The notes under the pieces were generated by a model. The model saw nothing but the letters and a program-made list of their open reading frames with translations, was not told the origin of the DNA and made no database searches. Shown piece after piece: positions 48,093 to 58,800 of a stretch of 64,000 nt of DNA. Numbering within the stretch: the stretch's first letter is position 1; each line of letters begins with the position of its first letter. The position numbers were made by a program, and so were the translations under genes. This stretch comes from an uncultured Alphaproteobacteria bacterium. GTDB lineage: Bacteria; Pseudomonadota; Alphaproteobacteria; Rhodobacterales; Rhodobacteraceae. The stretch covers positions 81,594 through 145,593 of the forward strand of contig CACBRT010000002.1 of assembly GCA_902541695.1 (NCBI GenBank), in the 5' to 3' direction.

Positions 48093-49463
48093 GTGAAGAA
48101 AAAAAAATACATTTCATTTTTTCATATTTTTATATGTTTAAGCTTTATTCTTGTTGGTTGTCAGACGAATAATTTTGATGTTTTTAATTTAAGAGAAAAC
48201 ATAAATTATGATTATAGTAAAAATAATAAAAATTTCTTCTCTGATTTAAAATTAAGTACTCCTAAATACAAGTCTTTTTCTTCAAATAATGCACAAGCTA
48301 ATGTAAAAAAAGCTATCCGTGCCCATCCTAGTTTTCATAGGAACGTTGCATCTTTGGAGCAAAGAAAATCTGATATTAAACAAATAGAAGCCTCTAAAGA
48401 ATCACAAATCAATTTTCAGGCTTTAGGAGGTTTTTCAAGGGCAGACGAAGAAAATCAATTAGGACTAACTGGTTCAGTAAACCTTGTAAAGGTACTTTAT
48501 GACTATGGTGCAATTGACCAAGCCATTGAAGCTGAAAAGCAAAAAATTAAATCAGTAGAGTTTGAAGTTGTGACGGAAGCTGAAAGAATTGGTTTCCTTG
48601 CTTATGTAAATTGGATAAGCCTACTATTTGAACGTAAAATTCTGGATGTATACAAAAAGGGTATAAAAAACGCGGAACCTCTTGTAGAAAAAATTGACCA
48701 AATATCTTTATCAGGTATTGCAGACAGTACTCTGATTTTAAGAGCAAGAAAAGAATATTCAGAAACCATAGTTAAAATGAAACAGGCCGAAGTTTTAGAA
48801 CAAAAAGCTGATGCTAATTTCATAAATATATTCAGTTTAAATGAAACTAAAAATGTAGGATCAATAAAGCCCAAACCAATTAAAAATTATAAATATCATG
48901 AAAACCAAATGATAAAAAATTCACCAAATTTGAAAGCATTGTTAGCATTTAAAAAGTCACTTATTATCTCTAAAGAATCCTTAGTTTCTCAAAAGAAACC
49001 CAATATCTCATTGAGAGCTGGAATTAATGCACCAGCCGATGATCCAATAAAAAATGGATCTGCGAACGTTGGTTTTTTATTAAATTATGTATATGATGAT
49101 GGTGGTAAACTTGATGCGCAAATTGAGAATGCTAAAAATCAAATTAATTATTCCGAACTAAATTATAACAATGCGTTGAAAGAACTAAAATTAGAATTAT
49201 CTGTAGCCTTTAAGGCTTACAAAGGAGCACTTGAAACAAAAAAGAATTTAATAAAATTAATTAAACTTTCTGAAAATGTTAGAAATAATCTTAATGATCA
49301 GCTTTCCATTGGAAGGGCAAAGTTAGAAGATCTTTTAAGCGCTGAAGTAAATTTAGCAAATAACGAGATACTCTTATTAAATGCAGAAAGAGACTTACTA
49401 TTAAATAGTTATAAAATTCATTATTTGTCCGTAGGTTTTTTCCCTGGCTCTAAGTGGTACTAA
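48093..49463 (+). CDS. TolC-family outer-membrane channel, probable lipoprotein
   Basis: About 456 aa from GTG 48093. The basic start VKKKKY, a hydrophobic stretch and the lipobox FILVGC indicate lipidation, as in CusC/OprM rather than E. coli TolC. Two outer-membrane efflux repeats follow (long alpha-helical heptads from about residue 60 to the end; IGRAKLEDLLSAEVNLAN is a typical second-repeat segment). It is the outer-membrane exit of the type I system completed by the next two genes (34-nt gap). Confidence 0.87.
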   Translation: MKKKKYISFFHIFICLSFILVGCQTNNFDVFNLRENINYDYSKNNKNFFSDLKLSTPKYKSFSSNNAQANVKKAIRAHPSFHRNVASLEQRKSDIKQIEASKESQINFQALGGFSRADEENQLGLTGSVNLVKVLYDYGAIDQAIEAEKQKIKSVEFEVVTEAERIGFLAYVNWISLLFERKILDVYKKGIKNAEPLVEKIDQISLSGIADSTLILRARKEYSETIVKMKQAEVLEQKADANFINIFSLNETKNVGSIKPKPIKNYKYHENQMIKNSPNLKALLAFKKSLIISKESLVSQKKPNISLRAGINAPADDPIKNGSANVGFLLNYVYDDGGKLDAQIENAKNQINYSELNYNNALKELKLELSVAFKAYKGALETKKNLIKLIKLSENVRNNLNDQLSIGRAKLEDLLSAEVNLANNEILLLNAERDLLLNSYKIHYLSVGFFPGSKWY

Positions 49464-49497
49464 TTTAGAATAATTTTTGTAGTTCAAAAGAATTTAA

Positions 49498-51681
49498 ATG
49501 GTAGAATCAAAAACAAAAAAAGGTTCAGTTTCTTCTAAAGACATTGGAAAAATTAGCCCCTTGAAGAAAATTAAATCAGAACAAAAATCAACAGATTGTT
49601 CGTTTGAGATTTCTTTATTGAATAGTCTGCAAATATTTTTACGATATCATGGTATTGAAAGAAGTCATGCTTCTATCAGAGATATTGCAGATGTTTCGGA
49701 TGGATCTTATAACTATAAAGACGCAGTTTCGTCTTTAGAAAATATGGAATTTTCAGCAAATGTAGGAAAGTTATCAGCTAGAAAAATAACAGAGGGACAC
49801 TGTCCATTAATAGTGGATCTTAAAAATGGAAAAACAGCAGTTCTGACAAAGGTCATTCAAAAAAAAGAATATATATTTTATGATGAAGATAAAGACGAAA
49901 AATATACTTCCTACACTTACAATGAATTTAAGAAAAATTTTACAGGTGGAGTGTTAATAGCAAAATCAAGAAGGCAACAAAGAGATGATAAAGAGGTAAA
50001 AAAAATTGATTGGTTTTGGGCCTCTTTAAAGCAAAGTAAATGGACTTATGCACAGGTAATTTTAGCTGCAGCAGTTTCCAATTTTTTAGGATTGTCTACA
50101 TCACTTTTTATTATGGTAGTTTACGATAGGGTTGTTCCAAATCAAGCTGTAGAATCCTTAATTGCGTTAACAATTGGAGTTCTTATAGCTCTAGGTTTTG
50201 ATTTTTTAATTAAAACAATAAGAGCAAATTTTATAGATAGAGCTGGTAAAAGAGCCGATCTAAGAATGTCTAAATTAATTTTTAATCAGTTAATGTCTAT
50301 GAATTTGGCTTCAAGGTCTGACAAATCTGGTGCACTTGCTAGTACTGTTAGAGAATTTGAAAGTCTAAGAGATTTTTTTACTTCCGCTACTTTAGTAGCA
50401 ATAGTTGATCTACCATTTATTTTTCTATTTATCTATATTATCTCTTTAATAGGTGGGCCATTAGCTTTCATACCCTTAATTTGTGTTCCAATAGTTTTAT
50501 TTCTTGGGTTATTAGTACAACCATTCCTTGCCAAATTAAGTTTGGCTGGAATGAAAACAAATATGTCTAAGCAAAGTGTTCTTGTTGAAACATTAAACGG
50601 ACTTGAAACAATTAAAGCAACAGGTTCGGCAGGACTTATGAGAAAAAGATTTGAAGAGGCAACTAATAATCAATCCGATTTGGGATTTAGGACAAGAACA
50701 ATTTCTCAGTTTGCCATAAATTCCTCTGCTTCCATTCAGCAATTTGCTCAGGTTGCTTTAATTTTTTATGGAGTTTTTTTAATACAAGATGGTATTGTTA
50801 CAATGGGGGCTTTAATCGCTGTTGTAATATTAGCTGGGAGAACTTTAGCACCTTTAACTCAATTAGCCAATGCCCTGACTAGAGTAAATTCTGCAAGAAC
50901 TGCTTATACTACGATTAATAACATAATGAAAAAACCAAAAGACAGAGATGATGATGAAAATCCACTTAGTCGTCCAAATTTAAATGGCAACATTGAGTTT
51001 AAAAATGTTACGTTTAGTTATCCAGGTTCCAATGAACCTATTATTAAAGATTTAAGTTTTAGAATTAAATCTGGTGAGAGAGTAGCAATTTTAGGAAGAA
51101 TGGGTTCTGGAAAATCAACAATTGCAAGGTTATTGTCAGGCTTATACGAACCTGATGTTGGATCTATACTCATCGATGGAGTGGATCTTCGTCAAATAGA
51201 TCAAGCTGATATAAGAAGAAATTTAGGATTTATGCTTCAAGAGACCTGGTTATTTTCAGGTTCTGTAAAGGAAAACATTCAGATGGGATATGTACAATAT
51301 TCTGATGAACATATTTTAGAGATATCAAAAATATCTGGAGTTGATGAATTTATAAGACAAAATCCGGAGGGTTATGATTTCCCATTGAAAGAAAGGGGAG
51401 AAGGTCTATCGGGTGGGCAAAAACAATCTATTAATTTAGCAAGGGCAATTTTGCATAATCCATCTCTATTGATTTTAGATGAACCTACTAGCTCTATGGA
51501 TACAGCAACTGAAAAAATTGTATTGGACAAATTAGTAGAATGGTCAAAAGATAAAACTTTAATTGCAATCACTCATAGAAACACAATTTTAAGAGTAGCT
51601 ACTAGAGTATTAGTTATTGATAGGGGGGTGATTGTGGCAGATGATACTCCTGAAAAATTAATGAACCAAAAATCAGCATAG
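49498..51681 (+). CDS. Type I secretion ABC transporter, LapB-like
   Basis: 727 aa. N-terminal C39-like domain (about residues 30-160) without the catalytic His: where peptidases have a His-Tyr pair it reads LKNGKTAVLTKV, so it should bind substrate rather than cleave. Six TM helices (about 180-460), then an ATPase domain with Walker A GRMGSGKST (about 533), LSGGQKQ (about 636) and LLILDEPTSSMD. The RTX/LapA-type adhesin exporters have this layout. Substrates are probably encoded at 55832 and 59861. Confidence 0.93.
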   Translation: MVESKTKKGSVSSKDIGKISPLKKIKSEQKSTDCSFEISLLNSLQIFLRYHGIERSHASIRDIADVSDGSYNYKDAVSSLENMEFSANVGKLSARKITEGHCPLIVDLKNGKTAVLTKVIQKKEYIFYDEDKDEKYTSYTYNEFKKNFTGGVLIAKSRRQQRDDKEVKKIDWFWASLKQSKWTYAQVILAAAVSNFLGLSTSLFIMVVYDRVVPNQAVESLIALTIGVLIALGFDFLIKTIRANFIDRAGKRADLRMSKLIFNQLMSMNLASRSDKSGALASTVREFESLRDFFTSATLVAIVDLPFIFLFIYIISLIGGPLAFIPLICVPIVLFLGLLVQPFLAKLSLAGMKTNMSKQSVLVETLNGLETIKATGSAGLMRKRFEEATNNQSDLGFRTRTISQFAINSSASIQQFAQVALIFYGVFLIQDGIVTMGALIAVVILAGRTLAPLTQLANALTRVNSARTAYTTINNIMKKPKDRDDDENPLSRPNLNGNIEFKNVTFSYPGSNEPIIKDLSFRIKSGERVAILGRMGSGKSTIARLLSGLYEPDVGSILIDGVDLRQIDQADIRRNLGFMLQETWLFSGSVKENIQMGYVQYSDEHILEISKISGVDEFIRQNPEGYDFPLKERGEGLSGGQKQSINLARAILHNPSLLILDEPTSSMDTATEKIVLDKLVEWSKDKTLIAITHRNTILRVATRVLVIDRGVIVADDTPEKLMNQKSA

Positions 51682-51690
51682 GAGTTTTTT

Positions 51691-52995
51691 TTGTCTGCAA
51701 CAAACTTTGACAAATTATCTAAAGAACTCTCTGGCTCTTCTGGTTTTATGGGTTCTTTTTTATTATTAATAGTAATATTATTAGTGGCATGTTTAATTTT
51801 CTGGGCTAGTATTACTGAACTTGATAATGTAACACGTGGACAGGGAAAAATAGTCTCATCTATACAAAATCAAATTATTCAGTCTTCTGAACAAGGTGTG
51901 ATCAAGGCTAGGTATGTAGAAGAAGGTCAAGTAGTACAAAAAGGGGATATATTATTTGAAATTGATCCTATAGATGCAAAAACCTCTTATGATCAAGCTT
52001 TACAAAAACTTTCGAGTTTAAAAATACAAGAAATTCGTCTTACAGCTGAAGTTTTAGACCAGAAGCCTAATTTTTCAAATGATTTAATTGAATATTCATC
52101 TTCTGTTGTTTCAGGAGAAAGGGCACTTTACGCAGCAAGAAAAGCAGATCTAAATGCTCAACTTTCAGTTTTAACACAACAGTTAATTCAACGGGAGCAA
52201 CAGATTAATGAGGTCAAAGTAAACATTACAACTGCTTATGACACTATTAAACTTTTAGAAAAGCAAATTTCTATTATTGAACCACTAGTAAAATCAGGCT
52301 TATCCCCAGAAACAGAATTATTAGCACTTCAAAGGCAACTGAAAGATTTTCAAGGAAAACAACAGGTATCAGAAGCTTCTTTATTGAGAATTCAATCTTC
52401 TATTTTAGAAGTTGAAAAAGAAATTTATTCAACAAGACAAAATTACTCTACCTCTAGTCAGGCAGAACTTTCAAAGATTATTGCACAAATAGCTGAAATA
52501 GAATCAAGAATACCTGCTTTAGAAGATAGAGTTAAAAGGACAAAGCTTTATGCGCCGGTTAAAGGTGTAGTTAATAGGATAAATTTTAAAACTTTGGGTG
52601 GTTTTGTTACAACAGGGGATATTATTTTAGAACTAGTTCCAACAGGGGATGATTTAATTGTTGAAGGTAAGATCGACCCTAAGGATATTGCTTATATACA
52701 ACCTGATCAAAATGTAAGAATTAGTTTAACGGCATATGACGCCTCTCGTTATGGAACAATAGATGGAAAAGTATTAAAAGTATCTGCTGATGCAGTAGAA
52801 GATAAATCAACTGGTTTGAGTTTTTATATTGTTGATGCTTCAATAGATAGTGATTTATTTGAAGATGATGGCTCGAAAGTTGAGATATTGCCTGGAATGG
52901 TTGCTTCAGTAGATGTTCTCGCTGGAAAGAGAACTATTTTAGACTACATCTGGAATCCAATGATTAAGGTTAAAGAACGCGCTTTCACTGATTAA
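51691..52995 (+). CDS. HlyD-family periplasmic adaptor
   Basis: 434 aa membrane-fusion protein. One N-terminal TM helix (about residues 18-40), a biotinyl-lipoyl-like half (KARYVEEGQVVQKGDILFEID), a long coiled-coil hairpin (about 100-280), then the second lipoyl half and beta-barrel (LYAPVKGVVNRI, ISLTAYDASRYG). Start is TTG (51691), with GGAG seven bases upstream, overlapping the end of the ABC gene. Links LapB-like transporter and TolC-like channel. Confidence 0.93.
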   Translation: MSATNFDKLSKELSGSSGFMGSFLLLIVILLVACLIFWASITELDNVTRGQGKIVSSIQNQIIQSSEQGVIKARYVEEGQVVQKGDILFEIDPIDAKTSYDQALQKLSSLKIQEIRLTAEVLDQKPNFSNDLIEYSSSVVSGERALYAARKADLNAQLSVLTQQLIQREQQINEVKVNITTAYDTIKLLEKQISIIEPLVKSGLSPETELLALQRQLKDFQGKQQVSEASLLRIQSSILEVEKEIYSTRQNYSTSSQAELSKIIAQIAEIESRIPALEDRVKRTKLYAPVKGVVNRINFKTLGGFVTTGDIILELVPTGDDLIVEGKIDPKDIAYIQPDQNVRISLTAYDASRYGTIDGKVLKVSADAVEDKSTGLSFYIVDASIDSDLFEDDGSKVEILPGMVASVDVLAGKRTILDYIWNPMIKVKERAFTD

Positions 52996-53013
52996 AAATT
53001 AATTTCTATAGTC

Positions 53014-54198
53014 ATGAATTATTATAAAATTATATTGTATATTTTTTTTGTAACTCTGATGGTGATAGGACCAATTTATGCTGTTGGTAAGATTGTTTTA
53101 CCATCCTGGCTGAAATCACAAATTGCAGAAAAGTTACCAGAGGGTTCAAAACTATCAGTTGGTAAAATATCTTCATCTTATGATTTAAGTATAAATTATG
53201 AAAATCTATTTTTTAGTAGTAAAGACGGTTTTTTAAAAATTAATTTGTCAGATCTTATAATTTCTCCTCAATTCAGTTTAAGTGAACCTTTAAAAATAAA
53301 TGCGAAAGAAGCCTTTCTGGAGACCGAGGGATTAAACATAGAGCTAAATGATTTAAACTCATCAATTTCAATTGACTATAGTAATTTATCTAATTCTTCA
53401 ATCTCAGGTGAAATGAAGAGCCTGAAAGCAGATGAATTAGCTGCTTTTTCAAGTATTTCTTTTTTGCTTGAAGGTTTTAATTCCAAAAATAGTAATATTG
53501 AAATAAATGCTGATAAAATTAAATTAGATTTTGTCACCCCTAGGGGGCCAATATCTGCTAAGGGTGATCAAGTAACTCTAAATGCAGATTTGGGAAAAAA
53601 CCTTTTTATGAATTTATTTTCCAAAGTAATTAATCTAGATTTAGAATTTATAAGTGATCAAGAAAATGAAAGAATTTTGTATGCCAAAAATTTAGAAATT
53701 AAAATGAATCTTTTGAATAAAGAAAAATGGTCATTACCTTTAAAAATTAAATTGAAAGACCTAACTCGAAATCAATCAAATATTTTTGATGAAATTTTTC
53801 TCGAGGCTCAAGGCGAATGGAAAAACTCTGGTACAAATTGTACATGGATAGAACTTTTTATTGATCAAGCAAAATGTGGAAAATTAACAAATGTAACGAA
53901 TGTTGATTTGAAAATGAAAGACGGTAAAAGCTTACTTAATTTTATAGGTAATGGATATTGTGTAACTCCTAATGCTGGTTGTCTACAGAAAATTCAATCT
54001 AAGATCAGTACAAAAGAAACTACAACTGTTTTTTCAAAAATTATGGATAGTGGAGTTGCAAACCCACTCTTTGCTGGAATTATACTAGGTAGTTTGTTGG
54101 GATCACCAGCAGAACAAAACTCAAACTACGAGCACGAGGTTAGCTTTAAAGTAGAAGGTTCAAGAATATCGGTAAATGGAAAGCCACTGATAAATTAG
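53014..54198 (+). CDS. Single-pass membrane protein, GspN/AsmA-like, function unknown
   Basis: 394 aa. One N-terminal TM helix (about residues 5-27) and then a long beta-rich periplasmic part of repeating amphipathic strands, ending in EHEVSFKVEGSRISVNGKP. The pattern recalls GspN or AsmA-like beta-groove proteins; I see no decisive motif. Two Cys pairs (NCTWIELFIDQAKC, CVTPNAGC) may form disulphides. Last gene of the secretion operon, 18 nt after HlyD, so a role in export or surface anchoring is plausible. Confidence 0.7.
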   Translation: MNYYKIILYIFFVTLMVIGPIYAVGKIVLPSWLKSQIAEKLPEGSKLSVGKISSSYDLSINYENLFFSSKDGFLKINLSDLIISPQFSLSEPLKINAKEAFLETEGLNIELNDLNSSISIDYSNLSNSSISGEMKSLKADELAAFSSISFLLEGFNSKNSNIEINADKIKLDFVTPRGPISAKGDQVTLNADLGKNLFMNLFSKVINLDLEFISDQENERILYAKNLEIKMNLLNKEKWSLPLKIKLKDLTRNQSNIFDEIFLEAQGEWKNSGTNCTWIELFIDQAKCGKLTNVTNVDLKMKDGKSLLNFIGNGYCVTPNAGCLQKIQSKISTKETTTVFSKIMDSGVANPLFAGIILGSLLGSPAEQNSNYEHEVSFKVEGSRISVNGKPLIN

Positions 54199-54238
54199 TA
54201 GTTTTGTGTAGACAGAAATTAAAAACTACTTTTTCTTT
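54197..54238. terminator. Bidirectional intrinsic terminator
   Basis: Perfect 9-bp stem AGTAGTTTT (54197-54205) with AAAACTACT (54222-54230), a 16-nt loop and a following TTTTCTTT. It lies between the convergent GspN-like and DUF6447 genes and overlaps both stop codons. Confidence 0.75.
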
Positions 54239-54459
54239 GATTTATCACTAGTACTCTTAGTTCCTGAAGTATTATTTTTTTCTAATTCTACTTTAAGAGC
54301 ATTTACGTAAGCTATTTTAGCAGTATCGGCAATGGCTAGTTCATTTCTAAGCCTATTCATATGAGCCTCATTGAATTGAAGTGAAGCAACCTGTGCTTTG
54401 GCATTATCACTCATTTTTTCAGTGTCATATTCTACATCATCGATTGTAATTTTAACCAT
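54226..54459 (-). CDS. DUF6447-type small protein
   Basis: 77 aa. Starts MVKITIDDVEYDTEKMSDNA and continues QVASLQFNEAHMNRLRNELA, a pattern I recognise as DUF6447: a short beta-hairpin, then a long helix. Lys/Ser-rich tail. No signal peptide, so cytoplasmic. AGGAGG (54466-54471) lies six bases before the ATG as a very strong Shine-Dalgarno, suggesting high expression. Located between the type I secretion genes and sapC; it may be a small accessory or chaperone-like factor (inference). Confidence 0.72.
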   Translation of the reverse strand: MVKITIDDVEYDTEKMSDNAKAQVASLQFNEAHMNRLRNELAIADTAKIAYVNALKVELEKNNTSGTKSTSDKSKKK

Positions 54460-54535
54460 GCTTAATTGCCTCCTTTTATTACTCTATTATCTAATTACAG
54501 AAATTATATTATAATTCAATAACAATATTATAATA

Positions 54536-55360
54536 TTAATCATCTGAAATTAGATTTTTAACTAACTGATCAAGCTCTTCACTGTTTTCTTGTTGTTGTC
54601 TTTCAACAACTTTTTCTCTCATGCTCTTACTTTTTTGAATTGTTGATGTATCCAAAGATACGCCAGTGTAAAGTGCAGCTATTTTTTCTAGATTATTGAC
54701 CGAAAACATTTGTCCATATGCTAATTGCATCATTAAATCATTAATGTGAATATTTTTATTTTTATTGTTGATGTATTCAATAAATTTTTCATTATTGACT
54801 TTGTACAACCCTTCCACTTCTTTATCTTTGTCGTTGAATTTAACTTTAAGAGGCCATTTTGTTAATAGTTTAGCGGAATCTAAATCTTTACAGATTTTAA
54901 GGGTGAGTTGCATGTTTTTATTAAAAGTATTGATAAAATTGATTTTTTCTTTAAAGGGTTCGGAAAAATCACCATTATCAAAAAGATTTTTACAATTTTC
55001 ATCATCTGATTCAGAGGATAGCACACATCCTAATTCTTCAATATAAGCAATAACCGACAACTCATTATCTTTTTTGGGAAAAACAAAGGGCATTGTTCTG
55101 TACATAGCAGGAATATAATTTCCAATCCATTCACCTTTTTCGTTAATAAAGAGATTTTGTTTAGGTGAGAAACTTGTTAAAAAACTTAGTGCAAAATTAT
55201 TATCTATTTTGGAAAAAACTATTGGGAAATTTGTAACCACCTTTGTTAATTCTGCAATACAAAAAGGAACTAATCCTTTTTTTTTGAAAATATTAAAGTA
55301 TTTTAATTCTTTAAATTTATAATTTAAATGATTTTTAGTTGTAATTGGAACTACAGGCAT
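54536..55360 (-). CDS. SapC family protein
   Basis: 274 aa. Seen: an N-terminal VVPITTKNHLNYKFKEL followed by aromatic/PFxxAEL-like blocks (VPFCIAELTKVVTNFPIVF), then GEWIGNYIPAMYRTMPFVF, which is the hallmark of SapC. SapC proteins were named from the Campylobacter surface-array locus and often sit beside type I exporters or their substrates. No signal peptide is visible; the molecular role is unknown. It is divergent from the RTX gene. Confidence 0.85.
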   Translation of the reverse strand: MPVVPITTKNHLNYKFKELKYFNIFKKKGLVPFCIAELTKVVTNFPIVFSKIDNNFALSFLTSFSPKQNLFINEKGEWIGNYIPAMYRTMPFVFPKKDNELSVIAYIEELGCVLSSESDDENCKNLFDNGDFSEPFKEKINFINTFNKNMQLTLKICKDLDSAKLLTKWPLKVKFNDKDKEVEGLYKVNNEKFIEYINNKNKNIHINDLMMQLAYGQMFSVNNLEKIAALYTGVSLDTSTIQKSKSMREKVVERQQQENSEELDQLVKNLISDD

Positions 55361-55831
55361 AATTTACTATTAAATTAAATAAAGAATTAAATTCTTAAAA
55401 ATTAGACTAATTTTTAAATCTACACAATTAAAAACTATAAGACTGCATTATATAAATATTTCAAAATAAATTGATTACAGTCTTTTGTAACCTTTCAATT
55501 AATATTTCATGTTAAAAAAAACTATTCAACTTACCCATGAATGATTATAATTTGTTAAATATTGGTCATATTAAATTGTCTATTTTATAGAATTTACTAT
55601 AATTGAGCCATTAGTGTGATAGAAAAGAAACACTCATCGTATAACTTTTTCATTCAAAGAAAAAAATTAAAAAAAATATTGCAAGATAAAAAAAACGAAT
55701 ATAAACCTGACGTGATATGTGTTTTAGGGCGCATACATTATTTATAATTTAGTTATTGCAATTAAACTGGAATTTATATTAAAAATAGTGTAGATATTAA
55801 TATTAAAAATAACAACCTGGAGATGGTGATC
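55361..55831. other. Leader region of the RTX/S-layer-like gene, 471 bp
   Basis: No gene. Divergent regulatory space between sapC and the RTX gene. TTGCAA (55679) and TATAAA (55700) form a possible promoter with a short 15-nt spacer. If used, the transcript would have an untranslated leader of about 120 nt. Long leaders are common for abundant surface proteins. Confidence 0.35.
55819..55822 (+). promoter_or_regulatory. Shine-Dalgarno deciding the RTX start
   Basis: GGAG directly abuts the first ATG (55823), too close to serve it, but is 9 nt before the ATG at 55832. This favours 55832 as the true start. Confidence 0.6.
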
Positions 55832-58800
55832 ATGAATATGATTGTAAAAACGTCTGATCTCGTTGGCTTCGAGGCAGAAAATCAGAACAAAAATAAAGCT
55901 GCTAAGGCCGCGTTATCGAAACTTTTGGCTTCCTGGGAAAGTAAACAGGCAAACAAAGCTAAGAAAATTGGTGGATTTGGTTTACTCGCAGTCTCTTTAG
56001 CTGCATGTAACGATAGTAGTAATGATTTAACTGACGCAAGTGGAGTTACTCACGCATCAGTAGACGCTGCTATTACCTCTAACGATGTTCAGATAGCTAA
56101 TGGAGCTGAAACTGCAGCCCTTACTTATAACGGAACTATCTATGGTTCTTCAACAGAAATTTATAACGCTGGTTCGACTGCTGGTGCAGCTGGAGTTGAC
56201 ATTACAACTGATAATGCTGCCGCAGTTACAACTGCATTAACAGACGCATCAGGAACTTCTCATGCGACTGTAGACGCTGCTATTACTTCTAATGATGCTG
56301 CTATTGCTGCTGCCGTTGACTTAACAACTGATAACGCCGCTGCAACTGACGCATCTGTTGCTGCGCAGACTAGTTTTACTTCTTTAGCGGATTTAGTAAG
56401 TGCATATACTGCTTTAACTGCACCTGTATCAAGTACGTTTACAACAGCTGCTACAGATGTATTTACTGGTTCGGCGTCTAACGATACTTTCACTGGTGCG
56501 ACTGCTAACTTTCAAGCTGCTGATGTTCTTTCGGATTCATCATCAACTGATAGTGATACATTGAATTTAACTCTTACAGCTGCTCTTCCAACTGCAAGTG
56601 TCACTAATATTGAGAATATCAATATCACATGGGATGCTTTTGGTGCTGCTACACTTGATTTAACCAATATAAAAGGTGGATCCCACGTTACGATTTCATC
56701 ATCAAAAGTTGGTTATCTTGGTGGAGCAACGGTTAATAATGCTGGGACCAACACATTTACAGCTGGTACTGGTGTTAATGGTACAATTGACGTTAATGGT
56801 GGTACTGCTTTAACTGTCAATGCTCCAAATGGTGGTACACTTACAGTTGATGGTACAGGTACTGCTGCAGATGATACTTCAGCTACTGTAGTAGGTGGTA
56901 CAACAATCAATGTTGGTGCTGGAAACGCTTTTGTAGCTACAACCATAACTGGTGATGCTAATACCACAACGATTACGGCTGCTTCTCAAAATGATCAGAC
57001 AATTACTGCTACAGGTGGTAATGCTACTACAACCATGACTTTGACAAATGCTGGTACGATCACAGCTAATGGTACTGCAGCGACAACATCTGTTACTGCT
57101 CAAGCAAGGGCTGCATCTACGACTGCAGCGAACATTACTGTTGATGCATCTGGACTTGCAACCTTAGTTATAGACGGTACTGCTTCAACATCTGACACTG
57201 CTACAATTACATCGGCTGCATCAGCTGTATCTGCTGATTTTGGTGAAACAACACCAGTTGAAACAGTGACTTTCAATGCTGCTGCTGGGTCTACTCTTAC
57301 TTTAAACGGTAACGCAGATGTTAATACTCTTGTAATTGCCTCAACTGGTGATGTTACTTTAGTTGCCGCAACAGAGGACTTTATTAACGGTGCTACCTCA
57401 ACTACGGTCACTGATAACGCTGGAAATATAACTGTTGACTTTACGCAAGCAGCAGCTTCTGTTCTTACAAACTTAGATGTTGCTAACATTAATATGAAAG
57501 CTTCATCTGCTCACGCTATGACAGTCAAATCTGGACAAGTAGTCACCGCCGATAACTCTTTAGCTTTTGATGGTGGTCAGACATTTACAGTTGCTGGTAC
57601 TGGTACTTCAGACAGTATAACAATCAATGTAACTGGTGATAAAACAACTGACATTGAAACCACAGCTATTGAGACTACAAATGTCAACACTACTATGAAT
57701 ACTGGTGATGCTGATAGTATTAATACTCTTGCTGGTATTACAGCTGCTGGTGACGTTAATGTTACTGCAAATAGTGCACTGACAATTACAGCACTTGAAT
57801 TAACCACTAATAATGCGACAGTAGCGGCATCTGGTAATTTAGTTATTACTGATTTCACTGCGGCGTCTGTTGATGCGACAGGTACAACGGGAACGAGTAC
57901 CATTACTTCAAACGCTGATGCTGACCAGGTAGTTGTTGGTGGTGCTGGTAATAATACAGTTCAAATGGTTCCTACAACAAATAACGCAACTTACACTGGT
58001 ACAGCGGCCAATGATACACTGACTATCAATGCTCTTACTACAGGTACAGGTGTAGCGGCTCTTGGTGATGGGACTAACTCTGTTTCAGCGACTGGATTAA
58101 CAACTGGTAATTTAGTTGTAACTGGTGGATCAGGTGTTGATACCCTAACTACAGGTGCAGCTGCTAATACTAGCACAGTTACATTTACTGCCGGTGGTGG
58201 TAATGACGTGTTTAACTTAAGTGATGCAGCAAATGCTAACACTGTTACTTTTACTGGTGGAGCTGGTGATGATACTGTGAAATTAATAACAGACCTTAAC
58301 GGTGGTACTTACACTTTTAATTTTGGTGACGGTACAGGTGATATTTTGGATATGACCACAGTTGGTGTAGATGAGAGTGCCGTTAGTATCACTACTACGG
58401 GTTTGGAAATAGTTAAAATCGATACTTCAGCTGATATATTAAATGCTTCTGTATTAAATGGAAAAACAATGACAGTTCAAGGTGATGGAGGTGCGACTGA
58501 TCAATTAGGTCTTACAGCCACTACAGACTCTCAAAGTCTTGATTTCTCAAATATTACAATTACAGATTCACTTACTACAGGTCTGAAGGGACTTGCGATA
58601 ACAACAGCTAACGGAACAAATTCTGTTACTGGTTCTGCAGGAGGCGACAATGTCACTGGCGGAACTGGAGTTGATACAGTTACTTCTGGAGCTGGTGCAG
58701 ACACCGTTACTGGTGGAGCTGGTAATGACGTTATAACACTTGGTGAGGGAGCTGATAAAGTTGTTTTAAATGGTGGTACAGATGTTGTGACACTTACAGA

